Part shown: positions 47,919-57,009 of the stretch, in pieces
Numbering within the stretch: position 1 is the stretch's first letter
Layout of the letters: each line of letters begins with the position of its first letter
Origin: CAIWHR01 sp963816925
GTDB lineage: Bacteria > Pseudomonadota > Gammaproteobacteria > Burkholderiales > Casimicrobiaceae
NCBI GenBank assembly: GCA_963816925.1
Contig: CAWFMY010000039.1
Coordinates: forward strand, 1-64,000
Length of the DNA stretch: 64,000 bases
Direction of reading: 5' to 3'
Program-made: the position numbers and the translations under genes
Notes under the pieces: generated by a model
Databases searched by the model: none
Told to the model about the DNA's origin: nothing
Seen by the model: only the letters and a program-made list of their open reading frames with translations

Positions 47919-49052
47919 ATGCGCAAGCGGATCACCGTTTTGGGCGCCGGCTTCGGCGGGCTGGAGTTCAGCACGAGCGTCTCGGAGTCCCTCGGTCGCG
48001 AGATCGACGTGACGATGATCGACGAGAGTGACGCGTTCGTATTCGGTTACTCCAAGCTCGATGTGATGTTCGGCCACGCCGCGGCGGAAGACGTGCGGCT
48101 GCCGTATAGGAATTTCGTGAAGCCCGGTGTTCGGATGCTGCAGGAAACGATTGTGGCCATCGACCCGGTCACGCGCCGCGTGACGACCAGCGCCGGGACC
48201 CATGATTGCGATTACCTCGTCGTCGCGCTGGGCGTCGGCTACGACATCGCCGCGACGCCGGGGCTGGCGGAAGGCGGCAACGAATTCTATTCGATGGAGG
48301 GCGCGGAACTTCTGCGCCGGACGTTGCCGGGATTTTCCAGGGGCAAGGCGATCATCGGCGTGGCCGCCGCTCCCTACAAATGCCCGCCGGCGCCGAGCGA
48401 ATGCGCGCTGCTGCTGCACGACCACCTTGCGACGAGGGGCGTTCGCGGTGCGTGCGAAATCACGATGGTGCTGCCGCTGTCGAGCCCGGTGCCGCCATCG
48501 CCCGAAACGTCGCGCGCCCTGATCGCCGCGTTCGCCGAGCGCGACATCAGGTTCATGCCGAACCGGCACGTGGTGTCCCTCGACCCGCGGCGTCGAGTGG
48601 CCGTGCTGGACGACGGCGGCGAGCTCGACTACGACCTTTACCTCGGCGTGCCGAAGCATCGACCGCCGATCGTGGTGGAGGAGAGCGGGCTTGCCGAAGG
48701 CGGCTGGATCCCGGTCAATCCGCGGACGCTGGAAACGAAATTCCCCGACGTCTTCGCGATCGGCGACATCGCCAACACGGGGACGCCGAAGGCCGGCGTA
48801 TTCGCCGAAGGCGCCGCGAAGGCGGTTGCCGCATCACTCGTTGCGAAAATTCGCGGCGCGGGACAAGGACAACTCTACGGAGGGGCGGGCTCCTGCTATA
48901 TCGAATTCGGCGGCGGAAAAATCGGCCGCGTCGATGTCGATTTTTTCTCCGGCCCGAAGCCGACCGGGACGTACTACGAACCCGCGGTGGCGTTGCGCGC
49001 CGACAAGGAGCGATTCGGATCCAGCCGCCGCGCGCGCTGGTTCGGCATGTAG
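47919..49052 (+). CDS. FAD-dependent oxidoreductase, sulfide:quinone reductase-like
   Basis: 377 residues of the pyridine-nucleotide-disulfide fold. The FAD loop is ITVLGAGFGGLEFSTSV at the N-terminus, the second nucleotide region CDYLVVALGVGYD, and the C-terminal FAD block FAIGDIANTGTPKAGVFAEGAAKAVA. PYKCPPAPSE contains the cysteine equivalent to one active-site residue of sulfide:quinone and flavocytochrome c oxidoreductases, but the other expected cysteines are not seen, so sulfide may not be the substrate. GGGGA lies six bases before ATG 47919; ATG 47913 is also possible. Confidence 0.75.
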   Translation: MRKRITVLGAGFGGLEFSTSVSESLGREIDVTMIDESDAFVFGYSKLDVMFGHAAAEDVRLPYRNFVKPGVRMLQETIVAIDPVTRRVTTSAGTHDCDYLVVALGVGYDIAATPGLAEGGNEFYSMEGAELLRRTLPGFSRGKAIIGVAAAPYKCPPAPSECALLLHDHLATRGVRGACEITMVLPLSSPVPPSPETSRALIAAFAERDIRFMPNRHVVSLDPRRRVAVLDDGGELDYDLYLGVPKHRPPIVVEESGLAEGGWIPVNPRTLETKFPDVFAIGDIANTGTPKAGVFAEGAAKAVAASLVAKIRGAGQGQLYGGAGSCYIEFGGGKIGRVDVDFFSGPKPTGTYYEPAVALRADKERFGSSRRARWFGM

Positions 49053-49072
49053 GCAGAACAGCGGGAGCGCCG

Positions 49073-50062
49073 CTACGAAACGACCTCGTCCGCGCGCGCC
49101 AGGATCGACGGCGGAATCGCGATGCCGATTGCCTTTGCGGTCTTCAGGTTGACGACCAACTCGAACTTCGCGGATTGCTCGACCGGCAGGTCCGCCGGTT
49201 TCGCGCCCTTGAGGATCCTGTCCACGAAATAGGCCGCGCGGCGGTAGTTGGCGATGTTGCTTTCGCCATACGACATGAGACCGCCCGCGCTGACCGCCTC
49301 GCGGTAGGGGTAGATCGACGCCATGCGATGCTTGAGCGCGAGGTTGGCGATCTGGTCCCGGCTCAAATAGAAAACACCGCCACCGGACACCACCACCGCG
49401 TCCGCGCGGTCGGAGTGCAGCGTCGAGAACGCCTGCTCGATCTCCGAGCTCGAGGCTGGCGTCAGGATGCTGTATCGGACGCCAATCGATTCGGAGGATT
49501 TCTTCACGACTTCCGCGATTGCCGCATCAAGGCGCCCCGATCCATTCAACAGCACGCCCACCCGGCTTATCCGCGGAAGCGTCTCCTTCAGCAGCTGCAA
49601 TTGCTTGGCAATGAGCTCGGGGGTCTGCCGGGACACGCCGGTGACGTTGCCGCCGGGGCGCGCAAGGCTGGCCACCAGCCCGGCCGCGACCGGGTCGGCG
49701 GCGTTGGCCATTACGATTGGAATCGTGCTCGTGGCCTTTCGGGCAACGATGGCGACTTCGGTGAGCGACACGACGAGGACGTCGGGATTGAGCTTGACGA
49801 GTTCGGCCGCAAGCTCCGTCAACCGATCGACATTGCCCTGAATGGCGAGGTTGTAGCGATATTCGATCTTGACGTTCTTTCCGTCGACATAACCAAGATC
49901 GGCCATGCCCTGCCGAAACGCCTCGAACATTCCGCCGACCGAAATCGGGGGACCAAGGTAGCCGATGGTGGGGATCCTGGGCGCGGGCTGCGCTTGTGCG
50001 GCGACGGGCGCGGCGATGATGCTGCCGGTCAGCGCGCGCAGGAATCTGCGCCGATCCATCAT
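49073..50062 (-). CDS. ABC-type substrate-binding protein (COG2984-like)
   Basis: 329 residues with a twin-arginine-like signal (MDRRRFLRALTGSIIAAPVAAQA), so it should be exported folded. The core begins RIPTIGYLGPP, with GYVDGKNVKIEYRY, NPDVLVVSLTEVA, IPIVMANAADPVAAGLVASLARPGGNVTGVS and LLKETLPRISRVGVLLN, the pattern of the TrpX/YtfQ-like binding proteins common in Betaproteobacteria. No permease or ATPase gene is adjacent, so it is an orphan. The ligand is unknown. Confidence 0.82.
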   Translation of the reverse strand: MMDRRRFLRALTGSIIAAPVAAQAQPAPRIPTIGYLGPPISVGGMFEAFRQGMADLGYVDGKNVKIEYRYNLAIQGNVDRLTELAAELVKLNPDVLVVSLTEVAIVARKATSTIPIVMANAADPVAAGLVASLARPGGNVTGVSRQTPELIAKQLQLLKETLPRISRVGVLLNGSGRLDAAIAEVVKKSSESIGVRYSILTPASSSEIEQAFSTLHSDRADAVVVSGGGVFYLSRDQIANLALKHRMASIYPYREAVSAGGLMSYGESNIANYRRAAYFVDRILKGAKPADLPVEQSAKFELVVNLKTAKAIGIAIPPSILARADEVVS

Positions 50063-50086
50063 CGCGTCGTTCTCGTTGCGCGCCGC

Positions 50087-50359
50087 TTACTGCGACGGCG
50101 GAACGTAGCCCGAAGGCATCTCCGCGCCGCCGCCGAAGAAATGCTGCTCCATTTGCTCGGCCAGCCATTTCCTCGCGCGCGCATCGGCGAGCGACAGCCG
50201 GTTTTCGTTCACGAGCATCGTCTGGTGCTTGAGCCAGCCTTGCCACGCCTCCTTCGACACGTTTTCGTAGATGCGCTTGCCGAGCGGGCCGGGATACGGC
50301 GGGAGGTCGAGCCCCTCGGCTTCGCGGCCGAGCTTCACGCAATTCACCATCCTTGCCAT
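50087..50359 (-). CDS. yggX: Fe(2+)-trafficking protein YggX
   Basis: 90 residues, the standard size. The start MARMVNCVKLGREAEGLDLPPYPG holds the conserved Cys, then GKRIYENVSKEAWQGWLKHQTMLVNENRLS. The family protects iron-sulfur clusters and moves Fe(II). It follows argA by nine bases on the same strand and is probably co-transcribed. Confidence 0.94.
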   Translation of the reverse strand: MARMVNCVKLGREAEGLDLPPYPGPLGKRIYENVSKEAWQGWLKHQTMLVNENRLSLADARARKWLAEQMEQHFFGGGAEMPSGYVPPSQ

Positions 50360-50368
50360 GCGAATCTC

Positions 50369-51721
50369 CTAGAACTTTTTCCGGTAGACCTGCGACTTGC
50401 GCTGGTAATTGTAGAGGAGCTGCTTCTGCCGCGGCAGATCGGCGATCGTCGCGGTGTGGAATCCGCGCTCGATGAACCACTGCGACGTGCGCGTCGTCAG
50501 CACGAAGAGCTCGGCGAGCTTCAGCTTGCGCGCGCGCATCTCGATCTCGTGCATCAGCGCTTCGCCGTAGCCCTCGCGCCGGAAGTCCGGGTGTACCGCC
50601 AGCGCCGCCAGCTCGCCGACCTTTTCCTCGGGAAACGCATACAGCGCGGCGCAGCCGATGATGCCGTTGTCGTGCTCGGCGACGACGAAGCGCTCGATCT
50701 CGGTCTCCAGACGCTCGCGCGACCGGCGGACCAGAATGCCCTGTTCCTCGAGCGGGCCGATGATGGCGAGGATGCCGCCGACGTCGTCGATCGTCGCGTT
50801 GCGCAGGTTCGCGAGCGGCGCGGCCGCGATCATCGTGCCCACGCCGTCGCGCGTGAACATCTCGAGCAGCAGCGCGCCATCGAGGTGGCGGCTGATGAGG
50901 TGCGCGCGCTTGACGCCGTTGTCGCACGCCTTGATGGCGCAGGGCAGGTAGTGCTGGACGTCCGCGGGGAGCTTGGTCCGGCCGGCGGCGAGCAGTGCCT
51001 CGGCGTCGCGGGTCGACAGCTCGGTCAGCAGCTTCCGGCGGCCGTTGCGCACTCCTTCGGTGTCCATCAGGAACACGAGCTTGTGCGCGTTGAGACGCAC
51101 GGCGACCTGGGTGGCGACTTCCTCCAGCGCGAGGTTGAAGATTTCCCCGGTGGGCGAATAGCCGAGCGGCGAGATGAGCACGATGTCGCCGTCGTCGAGG
51201 CGCTGGTGGATCGCATCGGTGTCGACGCGCCGCACTTCGCCGGTGAGCAGCATGTCCACGCCGTCGACCACGCCCATCGGCTTCGCGGTGATGAAGTTGC
51301 CGGACGACACGCGGATGCGCGCACCGGCCATCGGCGAGTTGGCGATGCCGAGCGAGAGCAGTGCCTCGATGCGGCTCCGCACCTGGCCGCCCGCCTCGAG
51401 CACGCAGTCCATCGTCTCGGCGTCGGTGACGCGCAACCCGAATGCGTATTTGCTTTCGATGTCCTGCTGCGTCAGGATCGCCTCGATCTGCGGCCGCGAG
51501 CCATGCACGACGACGATGTGCACGCCGAGGCTGTGCAGCAGGTTGAGGTCGTGGATGATGCCGAGAAAGGTTTCGTCGGCCACGACCTCGCCGCCGAATG
51601 CGATCACGAACGTCTTGCCGCGAAACGCATGGATGTAGGGCGCGGCGAGGCGGATCCACTGCACGAACGCGCGCGTGGTCGCGGAATGGGCGGTCGGCGC
51701 GGCGTTGAGGTTGGTCGGCAT
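50369..51721 (-). CDS. argA: N-acetylglutamate synthase (ArgA type)
   Basis: 450 residues. It acetylates glutamate with acetyl-CoA, the first step of arginine synthesis. An amino-acid-kinase-like domain (KTFVIAFGGEVVADETF, VHIVVVHGSRPQIEAIL, GDIVLISPLGYSPTGEIFNL) is followed by a GNAT domain (about 300-450: VGELAALAVHPDFRREGYGEALMHEIEMRAR). The two-domain layout fits classical ArgA. The start at 51721 (MPTNLNAAP) gives the usual length. It is divergent from uvrD with 79 bases between, which hold the uvrD promoter. Confidence 0.93.
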   Translation of the reverse strand: MPTNLNAAPTAHSATTRAFVQWIRLAAPYIHAFRGKTFVIAFGGEVVADETFLGIIHDLNLLHSLGVHIVVVHGSRPQIEAILTQQDIESKYAFGLRVTDAETMDCVLEAGGQVRSRIEALLSLGIANSPMAGARIRVSSGNFITAKPMGVVDGVDMLLTGEVRRVDTDAIHQRLDDGDIVLISPLGYSPTGEIFNLALEEVATQVAVRLNAHKLVFLMDTEGVRNGRRKLLTELSTRDAEALLAAGRTKLPADVQHYLPCAIKACDNGVKRAHLISRHLDGALLLEMFTRDGVGTMIAAAPLANLRNATIDDVGGILAIIGPLEEQGILVRRSRERLETEIERFVVAEHDNGIIGCAALYAFPEEKVGELAALAVHPDFRREGYGEALMHEIEMRARKLKLAELFVLTTRTSQWFIERGFHTATIADLPRQKQLLYNYQRKSQVYRKKF

Positions 51722-51800
51722 CGCGTGCAGGGACAGGAGTTGGATGGGGCGGGACGCGGGCCGCCGGATTATAACGCCGCCCCGTATAATTCCCGCTCGC

Positions 51801-54065
51801 ATGACGTCTGCCCTACTCGCAAACCTCAATCCGGAGCAGCTCGCCGCGGTCACGCTCCCGCACGCGTCGGCGCTGATCCTGGCCGGAGCGGGAAGCGGCA
51901 AGACGCGCGTGCTGACGACGCGCATCGCATGGCTCCTTGCGACCGGACAGGCCTCGCCGCTGTCGATTCTCGCCGTCACGTTCACGAACAAGGCGGCAAA
52001 GGAGATGCTGACGCGGCTCTCCGCGATGACGCCGTTGCACACGCGAGGAATGTGGATCGGCACGTTCCATGGCCTGTGCAACCGGATGCTGCGTGCGCAC
52101 TACCGCGACGCCAACCTGCCGCAGCTCTTCCAGATCATGGACACGCAGGACCAGCTCGCGCTGATCAAGCGACTGTCGAAGGCGCACGGCATCGACGACG
52201 AGCGCTTTCCGCCGCGGCAGCTGCAGGCCTTCGTCTCGGACGCGAAGGAAAAGGGCCTGCGCCCGAACCAGGTCGAGGCCGCCGACGAATTCACGCGGCG
52301 CCTGGTCGAGCACTACGCGCTGTACGAAGCGATGTGCCAGCGCGAGGGCGTGGTCGATTTCGCCGAGCTCCTGTTGCGCAGCTACGAGCTGCTGGCCGGC
52401 AACGACGGCATCCGCGAGCACTATCGCCGCCGCTTCTCGCACCTGCTGGTCGACGAGTTCCAGGACACGAACGTGCTTCAATACCGCTGGTTGCGGCTGC
52501 TCGCGGGACCGCATACGGCGGTGATGGCGGTCGGCGACGACGACCAGTCGATCTATGCGTTTCGCGGCGCCAACGTCGCCAACATGCAGCACTTCGAGCG
52601 CGATTTCGGATCGGCGGAAATCCCGGTGACGCTGATCAAGCTCGAGCAGAACTACCGCTCGCACGGGCACATCCTCGACCTCGCCAACGCGCTCATCAAG
52701 AACAACGCGACGCGTCTCGGCAAGAACCTCTGGACAAGCGAAGGGAAGGGCGACCCGGTGCGCGGGATGGCGGCGCCCTCGGACCACGACGAGGCCGCAT
52801 TCATCGTGGACATTGCCAAGGGGCTCGCGTCCGAAGGGCTCGCGCTTTCGGAAGTCGCCGTGCTTTACCGCTCGAATGCCCAGTCGCGGGTGCTGGAGCA
52901 CGCGTTGTTCAACGCGGGCCTTCCGTACCGCGTCTACGGCGGCATGCGCTTTTTCGAGCGGGCTGAAGTGAAGCACGCGCTCGCCTATCTCCGCCTTGTC
53001 GCGGTCCCGGACGACGACGGCGCGTTCCTGCGCATCGTCAATTTCCCGCCGCGCGGAATAGGCGCGCGCACCCTCGAGTCGCTGCAGGACGCGGCGCGCG
53101 CCGCCGGGACGAGCCTGTGGCAGGCGGCGTGCACGGGCGCGGTCGGCGGCAAGGCGGGGACGAGCCTCGCGGCGTTCATCCGGCTGATCGAATCGTTGCG
53201 CGCGGCGACCGCCGGATTGCCGCTGCCGGAGGCGGTCCTGCACGTCAACGAGGGCTCCGGCCTCGTCGCGCACTACACGGCGGAAAAGGATGGTCAGGAC
53301 CGCCTCGACAACCTGGAGGAACTCGTGAGCGCGGCGGACGGCTTCCTGCGCGAGGCCGATCTCGCCGTCGATGCGCCGATCGCCATCGCGGGCGACGATG
53401 ATCCTGCCGTGCAGGAAGGCGCCGCCGACCCGCTGACCGCGTTTCTCGCGCACGCGGCACTCGAGGCGGGCGAAACGCAGGCCGCCGAGGGGCGGCCGGC
53501 GCTGCAGCTCATGACCGTGCACGCGGCCAAGGGCCTCGAGTTCCACACCGTGTTCGTTACCGGGCTCGAGGAAGGCCTGTTCCCGCACGAGAACAGCATG
53601 AACGAGTTCGACGGCGTCGAGGAGGAACGGCGCCTCATGTACGTCGCGATCACGCGGGCGCGGCGCCGGCTCTACCTCACGCATGCGCAGAGCCGGATGC
53701 TGCACGGCCAGGTCCGCTACAACATCCCGTCCCGCTTCATCGACGAGGTTCCGCGCGACCAGATCGCCTGGCTGTCGCCGCCGCGCCGTTGGTCGCGCGA
53801 CGCGATCGACGTCGATGCGGCGGAATGGGGCGCGCGCGAACGCCCGGCCCCCGCGTGGACCACGCCGTCGGAGACGCCCGCTGCTCGCGAGGAGCCGCAA
53901 GGCCCGTCGTGGCGCATCGGCCAGAGCGTGCGGCACGCGAAGTTCGGTCTCGGGATCATCATCGACGCCGAGGGGCGCGGCGCCGATGCGCGTGTACAGG
54001 TCAACTTCCGCGAAGGCGGCGTCAAATGGCTGGCGCTCGAATACGCGAAGCTCGAGGCTGCCTGA
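51801..54065 (+). CDS. uvrD: DNA helicase II UvrD
   Basis: 754 residues of superfamily 1 helicase. The Walker A is AGAGSGKTRVLTTRI (about 29-43), with FTNKAAKEM, LLVDEFQDTNVLQYRWL (motif II), VGDDDQSIYAFRGA (III), LEQNYRSHGHIL (IV) and LMTVHAAKGLEFHTVF (V/VI region). A Tudor-like C-terminal end (RHAKFGLGIIIDAEG) supports UvrD over Rep. It acts in nucleotide-excision and mismatch repair. A TATAAT at 51785-51790 lies only ten bases before the ATG, so the message may be nearly leaderless or use another start. Confidence 0.93.
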   Translation: MTSALLANLNPEQLAAVTLPHASALILAGAGSGKTRVLTTRIAWLLATGQASPLSILAVTFTNKAAKEMLTRLSAMTPLHTRGMWIGTFHGLCNRMLRAHYRDANLPQLFQIMDTQDQLALIKRLSKAHGIDDERFPPRQLQAFVSDAKEKGLRPNQVEAADEFTRRLVEHYALYEAMCQREGVVDFAELLLRSYELLAGNDGIREHYRRRFSHLLVDEFQDTNVLQYRWLRLLAGPHTAVMAVGDDDQSIYAFRGANVANMQHFERDFGSAEIPVTLIKLEQNYRSHGHILDLANALIKNNATRLGKNLWTSEGKGDPVRGMAAPSDHDEAAFIVDIAKGLASEGLALSEVAVLYRSNAQSRVLEHALFNAGLPYRVYGGMRFFERAEVKHALAYLRLVAVPDDDGAFLRIVNFPPRGIGARTLESLQDAARAAGTSLWQAACTGAVGGKAGTSLAAFIRLIESLRAATAGLPLPEAVLHVNEGSGLVAHYTAEKDGQDRLDNLEELVSAADGFLREADLAVDAPIAIAGDDDPAVQEGAADPLTAFLAHAALEAGETQAAEGRPALQLMTVHAAKGLEFHTVFVTGLEEGLFPHENSMNEFDGVEEERRLMYVAITRARRRLYLTHAQSRMLHGQVRYNIPSRFIDEVPRDQIAWLSPPRRWSRDAIDVDAAEWGARERPAPAWTTPSETPAAREEPQGPSWRIGQSVRHAKFGLGIIIDAEGRGADARVQVNFREGGVKWLALEYAKLEAA

Positions 54066-54095
54066 TCGATCGGCCCGCCGGGCGCAGCCGGGATT

Positions 54096-54579
54096 TCAGT
54101 TTGCCGCTTCGGTGAATCCCGATACACCGGCGTCGATCAGCCACCACTTCCATTTCGGAACGGAATGAAACGGAAGCACGACATTGCTGTCGATGTGCGT
54201 CGGCTTGCCCTTGACCATTTCGAACGCTATCGTCGTCGGCGCGGCATCGGCGGGAACCTTGCACGACCAGTTGTCGCGATCGACGACCTTGCAATCGGAA
54301 AACTTGCTTGACGGCGCGCTTGGAGCCGCGCACCCAGTGCAGGACCTCCTGGCGCAGCATGCTTGCGCGAAACGCGTAGCGCTTGTCCGGGACGAGCGTG
54401 CCGCTGCAGACGTTGCCGTTCCACGTTCCGTGGTCGCAATTGACGGTATAGACCGTGCGCTCGCCTTGCAGGGTGATCCGGTCGCTTCCCCACAGCAGCG
54501 CCGCCACGAAAGCGACGACCAGGGCCACCGATAGCATCTTGATGAGCCTCGACCCGCGACGCTTGTCATCGTCCTTCAT
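54096..54579 (-). CDS. Hypothetical membrane-anchored protein, one apparent frameshift
   Basis: About 160 residues. The N-terminus has one membrane segment (MLSVALVVAFVAALLWG), followed by GERTVYTVNCDHGTWNGNVCSGTLVPDKRYAF. Near 54300 the frame changes and continues with SDCKVVDRDNWSCKVPADAAPTTIAFEMVKGKP, ending PKWKWWLIDAGVSGFTEAAN. Four cysteines could pair outside the cytoplasm. No family is recognised. It converges with uvrD. Confidence 0.6.
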
Positions 54580-54708
54580 CGGCCTCCTTCCGGATCGCCA
54601 TGGACCATCGGCGTCGCGGTTGCGTTCGGGCCGAGCTGCGCGGCGCGGCCTTCGATTGCGATTCAGTGGGTAATGGTAGAGGACAAGCCCCACACTCCGC
54701 CAGTCCCC

Positions 54709-55551
54709 TCAAGCCGAAGCGTCGTCCGCGCGCGCGTCCTGCCGCGCTGGCCGGTCTTCCGGATGAAAGACGTCGCGATAGGCAACGTAATCGGAGACAT
54801 GCAATGTCGCGAAGACCAGCGCGAGATAGGGGAGGAGGACCAGCGCGGCGACTGTGTAGGCAGCCTCGACAGGCACCACTGCGGCGATCAGCGCGGCAAC
54901 GAAGGCCGGAAGCACGCCAAGGTAGAAAAAGAGCAACAGCGCGTAGACCGCGATCGGTCGCCAGTTGCCGATGGCGGCCTTGAAGCTCGTCGCGAGCGCG
55001 GCAGTGGTCCCGCAATCCTGGAACACGACAAGGCCCGGCGCGAACCACAGGGCGAGCAGAACCGGCAGCGCGCACAGCGCTCCAAACAGCATCGCCATCT
55101 GGACGTCGGCGCTGACGAGGAAGGCCTCGTCGACTTTCGCCGCGCCGGACATGACGTCGAGCATCTTGCCACCGTCGACGAGGCTGGTCGCGAAGACCGC
55201 GCCCTTCATGCACACGACGAAGAAGAATCCCAGCAGCAGGAGAGCCCGGAGATTGGCGCGAAAGCCCGCGAACAGGTGCCGGAACGCCGGCGCCTCGCCG
55301 CGCTCCTGCGACCAGGCGGCCGCGAGAAAGCCCACGGCGAACACGGGTTTCAACATTGGCGCGACGAAGTTTCCCAACCAGGGCACGACATCGACGGTGA
55401 GGATCAGAACGTAATAAGTGAGCATCAGCAGAAGCCAGCGCACGCGTTGCGCCCACATCATCGCGAACGCCTGCCGCAGCCACAGCGCGCCGTGCGCCGC
55501 GCCGTGGCGCGCAAAGACGATCGGACCGGGGCCGGACCCGGACTCGCTCAC
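54709..55551 (-). CDS. BPSS1780-type membrane protein
   Basis: 280 residues with about six membrane helices (WLLLMLTYYVLILTVDVV, LLLLGFFFVVCMKGAVF, MLFGALCALPVLLALWF, VYALLLFFYLGVLPAFVAALI and others). APGLVVFQDCGTTAALATSFKAAIGNWRPIAVY resembles the second such protein at 60534, so they are paralogues. GTG 55551 overlaps the thrB stop (GTGA), so it is coupled to thrB. Function unknown; the family is common in Burkholderiales. Confidence 0.8.
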   Translation of the reverse strand: MSESGSGPGPIVFARHGAAHGALWLRQAFAMMWAQRVRWLLLMLTYYVLILTVDVVPWLGNFVAPMLKPVFAVGFLAAAWSQERGEAPAFRHLFAGFRANLRALLLLGFFFVVCMKGAVFATSLVDGGKMLDVMSGAAKVDEAFLVSADVQMAMLFGALCALPVLLALWFAPGLVVFQDCGTTAALATSFKAAIGNWRPIAVYALLLFFYLGVLPAFVAALIAAVVPVEAAYTVAALVLLPYLALVFATLHVSDYVAYRDVFHPEDRPARQDARADDASA

Positions 55552-56537
55552 GAAATCGTCCCCGTGCCCGGAGCCGCGAGCGCGGAATCCGAGAAGCGCA
55601 GCGGCGACGCCACCCGTGAGCGCAGGATGCGCTCGAAGTGCGCCGGATCATGCGCATGCACGAGCTCGCCGGGGCGCGGCAGATGGAGGTCGTACAGCCG
55701 CGACAACCAGAAGCGCAGCGCGGCCGCGCGCAGCAGCGCGGGCCACTGTGCCCGTTCGTCGTCCGTCAGTGGCCGCGCGGCGTGATAGGCGCCCGCGAGC
55801 GCGTCGACGAGTTCCGGGACGAGCGACCCGCGTCCTTCGCCTTCGCGCACGATGCACCAGTCGTTGACCGTGATCGCGAGGTCGTAGGCGAGAAAATCCG
55901 TCGCCGCGAATCCGAAATCGATGATGCCGGAAACGGCATCGCCGACGAACAGCACGTTGTCGCAGAAGAGGTCGCCGTGAATCGCGCCGCGCGGCAGCTT
56001 GCCCTTGCCGAATCCCGTCTGGAACTTGAGTTCCGTCGCGAGCAGGACGTTCTGGTCGGCGTCGAGGAACGGGCGCACCGCGCGCGCCGCCTGCCGCCAC
56101 CAGCCCGGCCCGCGGCGATTCGAGAGGCGCGTCCGGTACGTGGCCGACGCGACGTGCAGGCGGCCGAGCGCGGCGCCGACCGCGGCGCAGTGTGCGGCAT
56201 CGGGCGCGGCGATCGGCGAGCCGTCGAGGCGGGTGACGAGACCGGCCGGCTTGCCGTTCAGCACGCTGAAGTGCGCCCCGGTGCGGTCGGGCACCGGTGC
56301 CGGGCATTCGACGCCGGCGCGCGCGAGATGCGCCATCAGGTTGAGGTAGAACGGCAGTTCCTGCGCGGGCAGCCGCTCGTAGAGCGTCAGCACGAAGCGG
56401 CCCCTGGACGTCGTGACGAAATAGTTGGTGTTCTCGATGCCCGCGGCAATGGGCGCGAGCTCCGTCACCGCGCCGACCGCGTAGCGGGCGAGCCAGGCGT
56501 CCAGTTCTTCCGGTGAAACGAGCGTGTAGACCGACAT
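55548..56537 (-). CDS. thrB: Homoserine kinase (ThrB, aminoglycoside-kinase-like type)
   Basis: 329 residues. It phosphorylates homoserine in threonine synthesis. It belongs to the APH-fold ThrB of Proteobacteria: MSVYTLVSPEELDAWLARY at the start, IAAGIENTNYFVTTSRGRFVLTLYE for nucleotide binding, AIHGDLFCDNVLFVGD as the catalytic loop and IIDFGFAATDFLAYDLAI for metal binding. It lies 60 bases after the DUF2782 gene and overlaps the BPSS1780-type gene. Confidence 0.92.
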   Translation of the reverse strand: MSVYTLVSPEELDAWLARYAVGAVTELAPIAAGIENTNYFVTTSRGRFVLTLYERLPAQELPFYLNLMAHLARAGVECPAPVPDRTGAHFSVLNGKPAGLVTRLDGSPIAAPDAAHCAAVGAALGRLHVASATYRTRLSNRRGPGWWRQAARAVRPFLDADQNVLLATELKFQTGFGKGKLPRGAIHGDLFCDNVLFVGDAVSGIIDFGFAATDFLAYDLAITVNDWCIVREGEGRGSLVPELVDALAGAYHAARPLTDDERAQWPALLRAAALRFWLSRLYDLHLPRPGELVHAHDPAHFERILRSRVASPLRFSDSALAAPGTGTIS

Positions 56538-56597
56538 CGGGCATCGCCCGCGCGAGAGGCGCCGGCATCGGATAACGTTGCGAAACGAATTACCGGA

Positions 56598-56957
56598 TCA
56601 CCACGAGAACAGCACCCACATCGGCACCTTCAATGCCGTGTCGAGGCTGTCGCGGCGGATGAACTGGTTGCCGCCGGCCGTCGGAATCAGATAGTAGGGG
56701 CGACCGTGGGTCGGCGTGACCTTGATCCAGACCAGGATGCCGTTGACCCGCGCTTCCTCGACGGTCTCGCGATCGTTTTTTTTCGCGATCGTGACTTCCG
56801 GCGCGGGCTCCGTCCCATCGAGGTTCGGAGGCGGCGCGATTTCGGGGAGCGCCTGGAGCACGGGCGGCTTGGCCGCTTCCTCGGCGAACGCACCGCCGGC
56901 CGCGAGCAACAACGCGCAGGCAGCGGCAACGGCGTGAGAGCGGCGAGGGCGGATCAT
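56598..56957 (-). CDS. DUF2782 family exported protein
   Basis: 119 residues with a signal peptide (VAAACALLLAAGGAFA). The mature part contains EVTIAKKNDRETVEEARVNGILVWIKVTPTHGRPYYLI, the DUF2782 block. The domain has no known function and is usually found beside polA and thrB in Betaproteobacteria, as here. It lies 52 bases after the LOG gene and 60 bases before thrB on the same strand. Confidence 0.85.
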   Translation of the reverse strand: MIRPRRSHAVAAACALLLAAGGAFAEEAAKPPVLQALPEIAPPPNLDGTEPAPEVTIAKKNDRETVEEARVNGILVWIKVTPTHGRPYYLIPTAGGNQFIRRDSLDTALKVPMWVLFSW

Positions 56958-57009
56958 GCGCGGGCTTTCGATAGGTGCATTCTAGCAGAGCGCCTCCCGG
57001 CGGCGGTCG

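Noticed and set aside
48206..52966. A very long plus-strand open frame through the oxidoreductase, argA and uvrD
   Set aside because: It runs antisense or out of frame to clear genes on both strands and has no domain signature.
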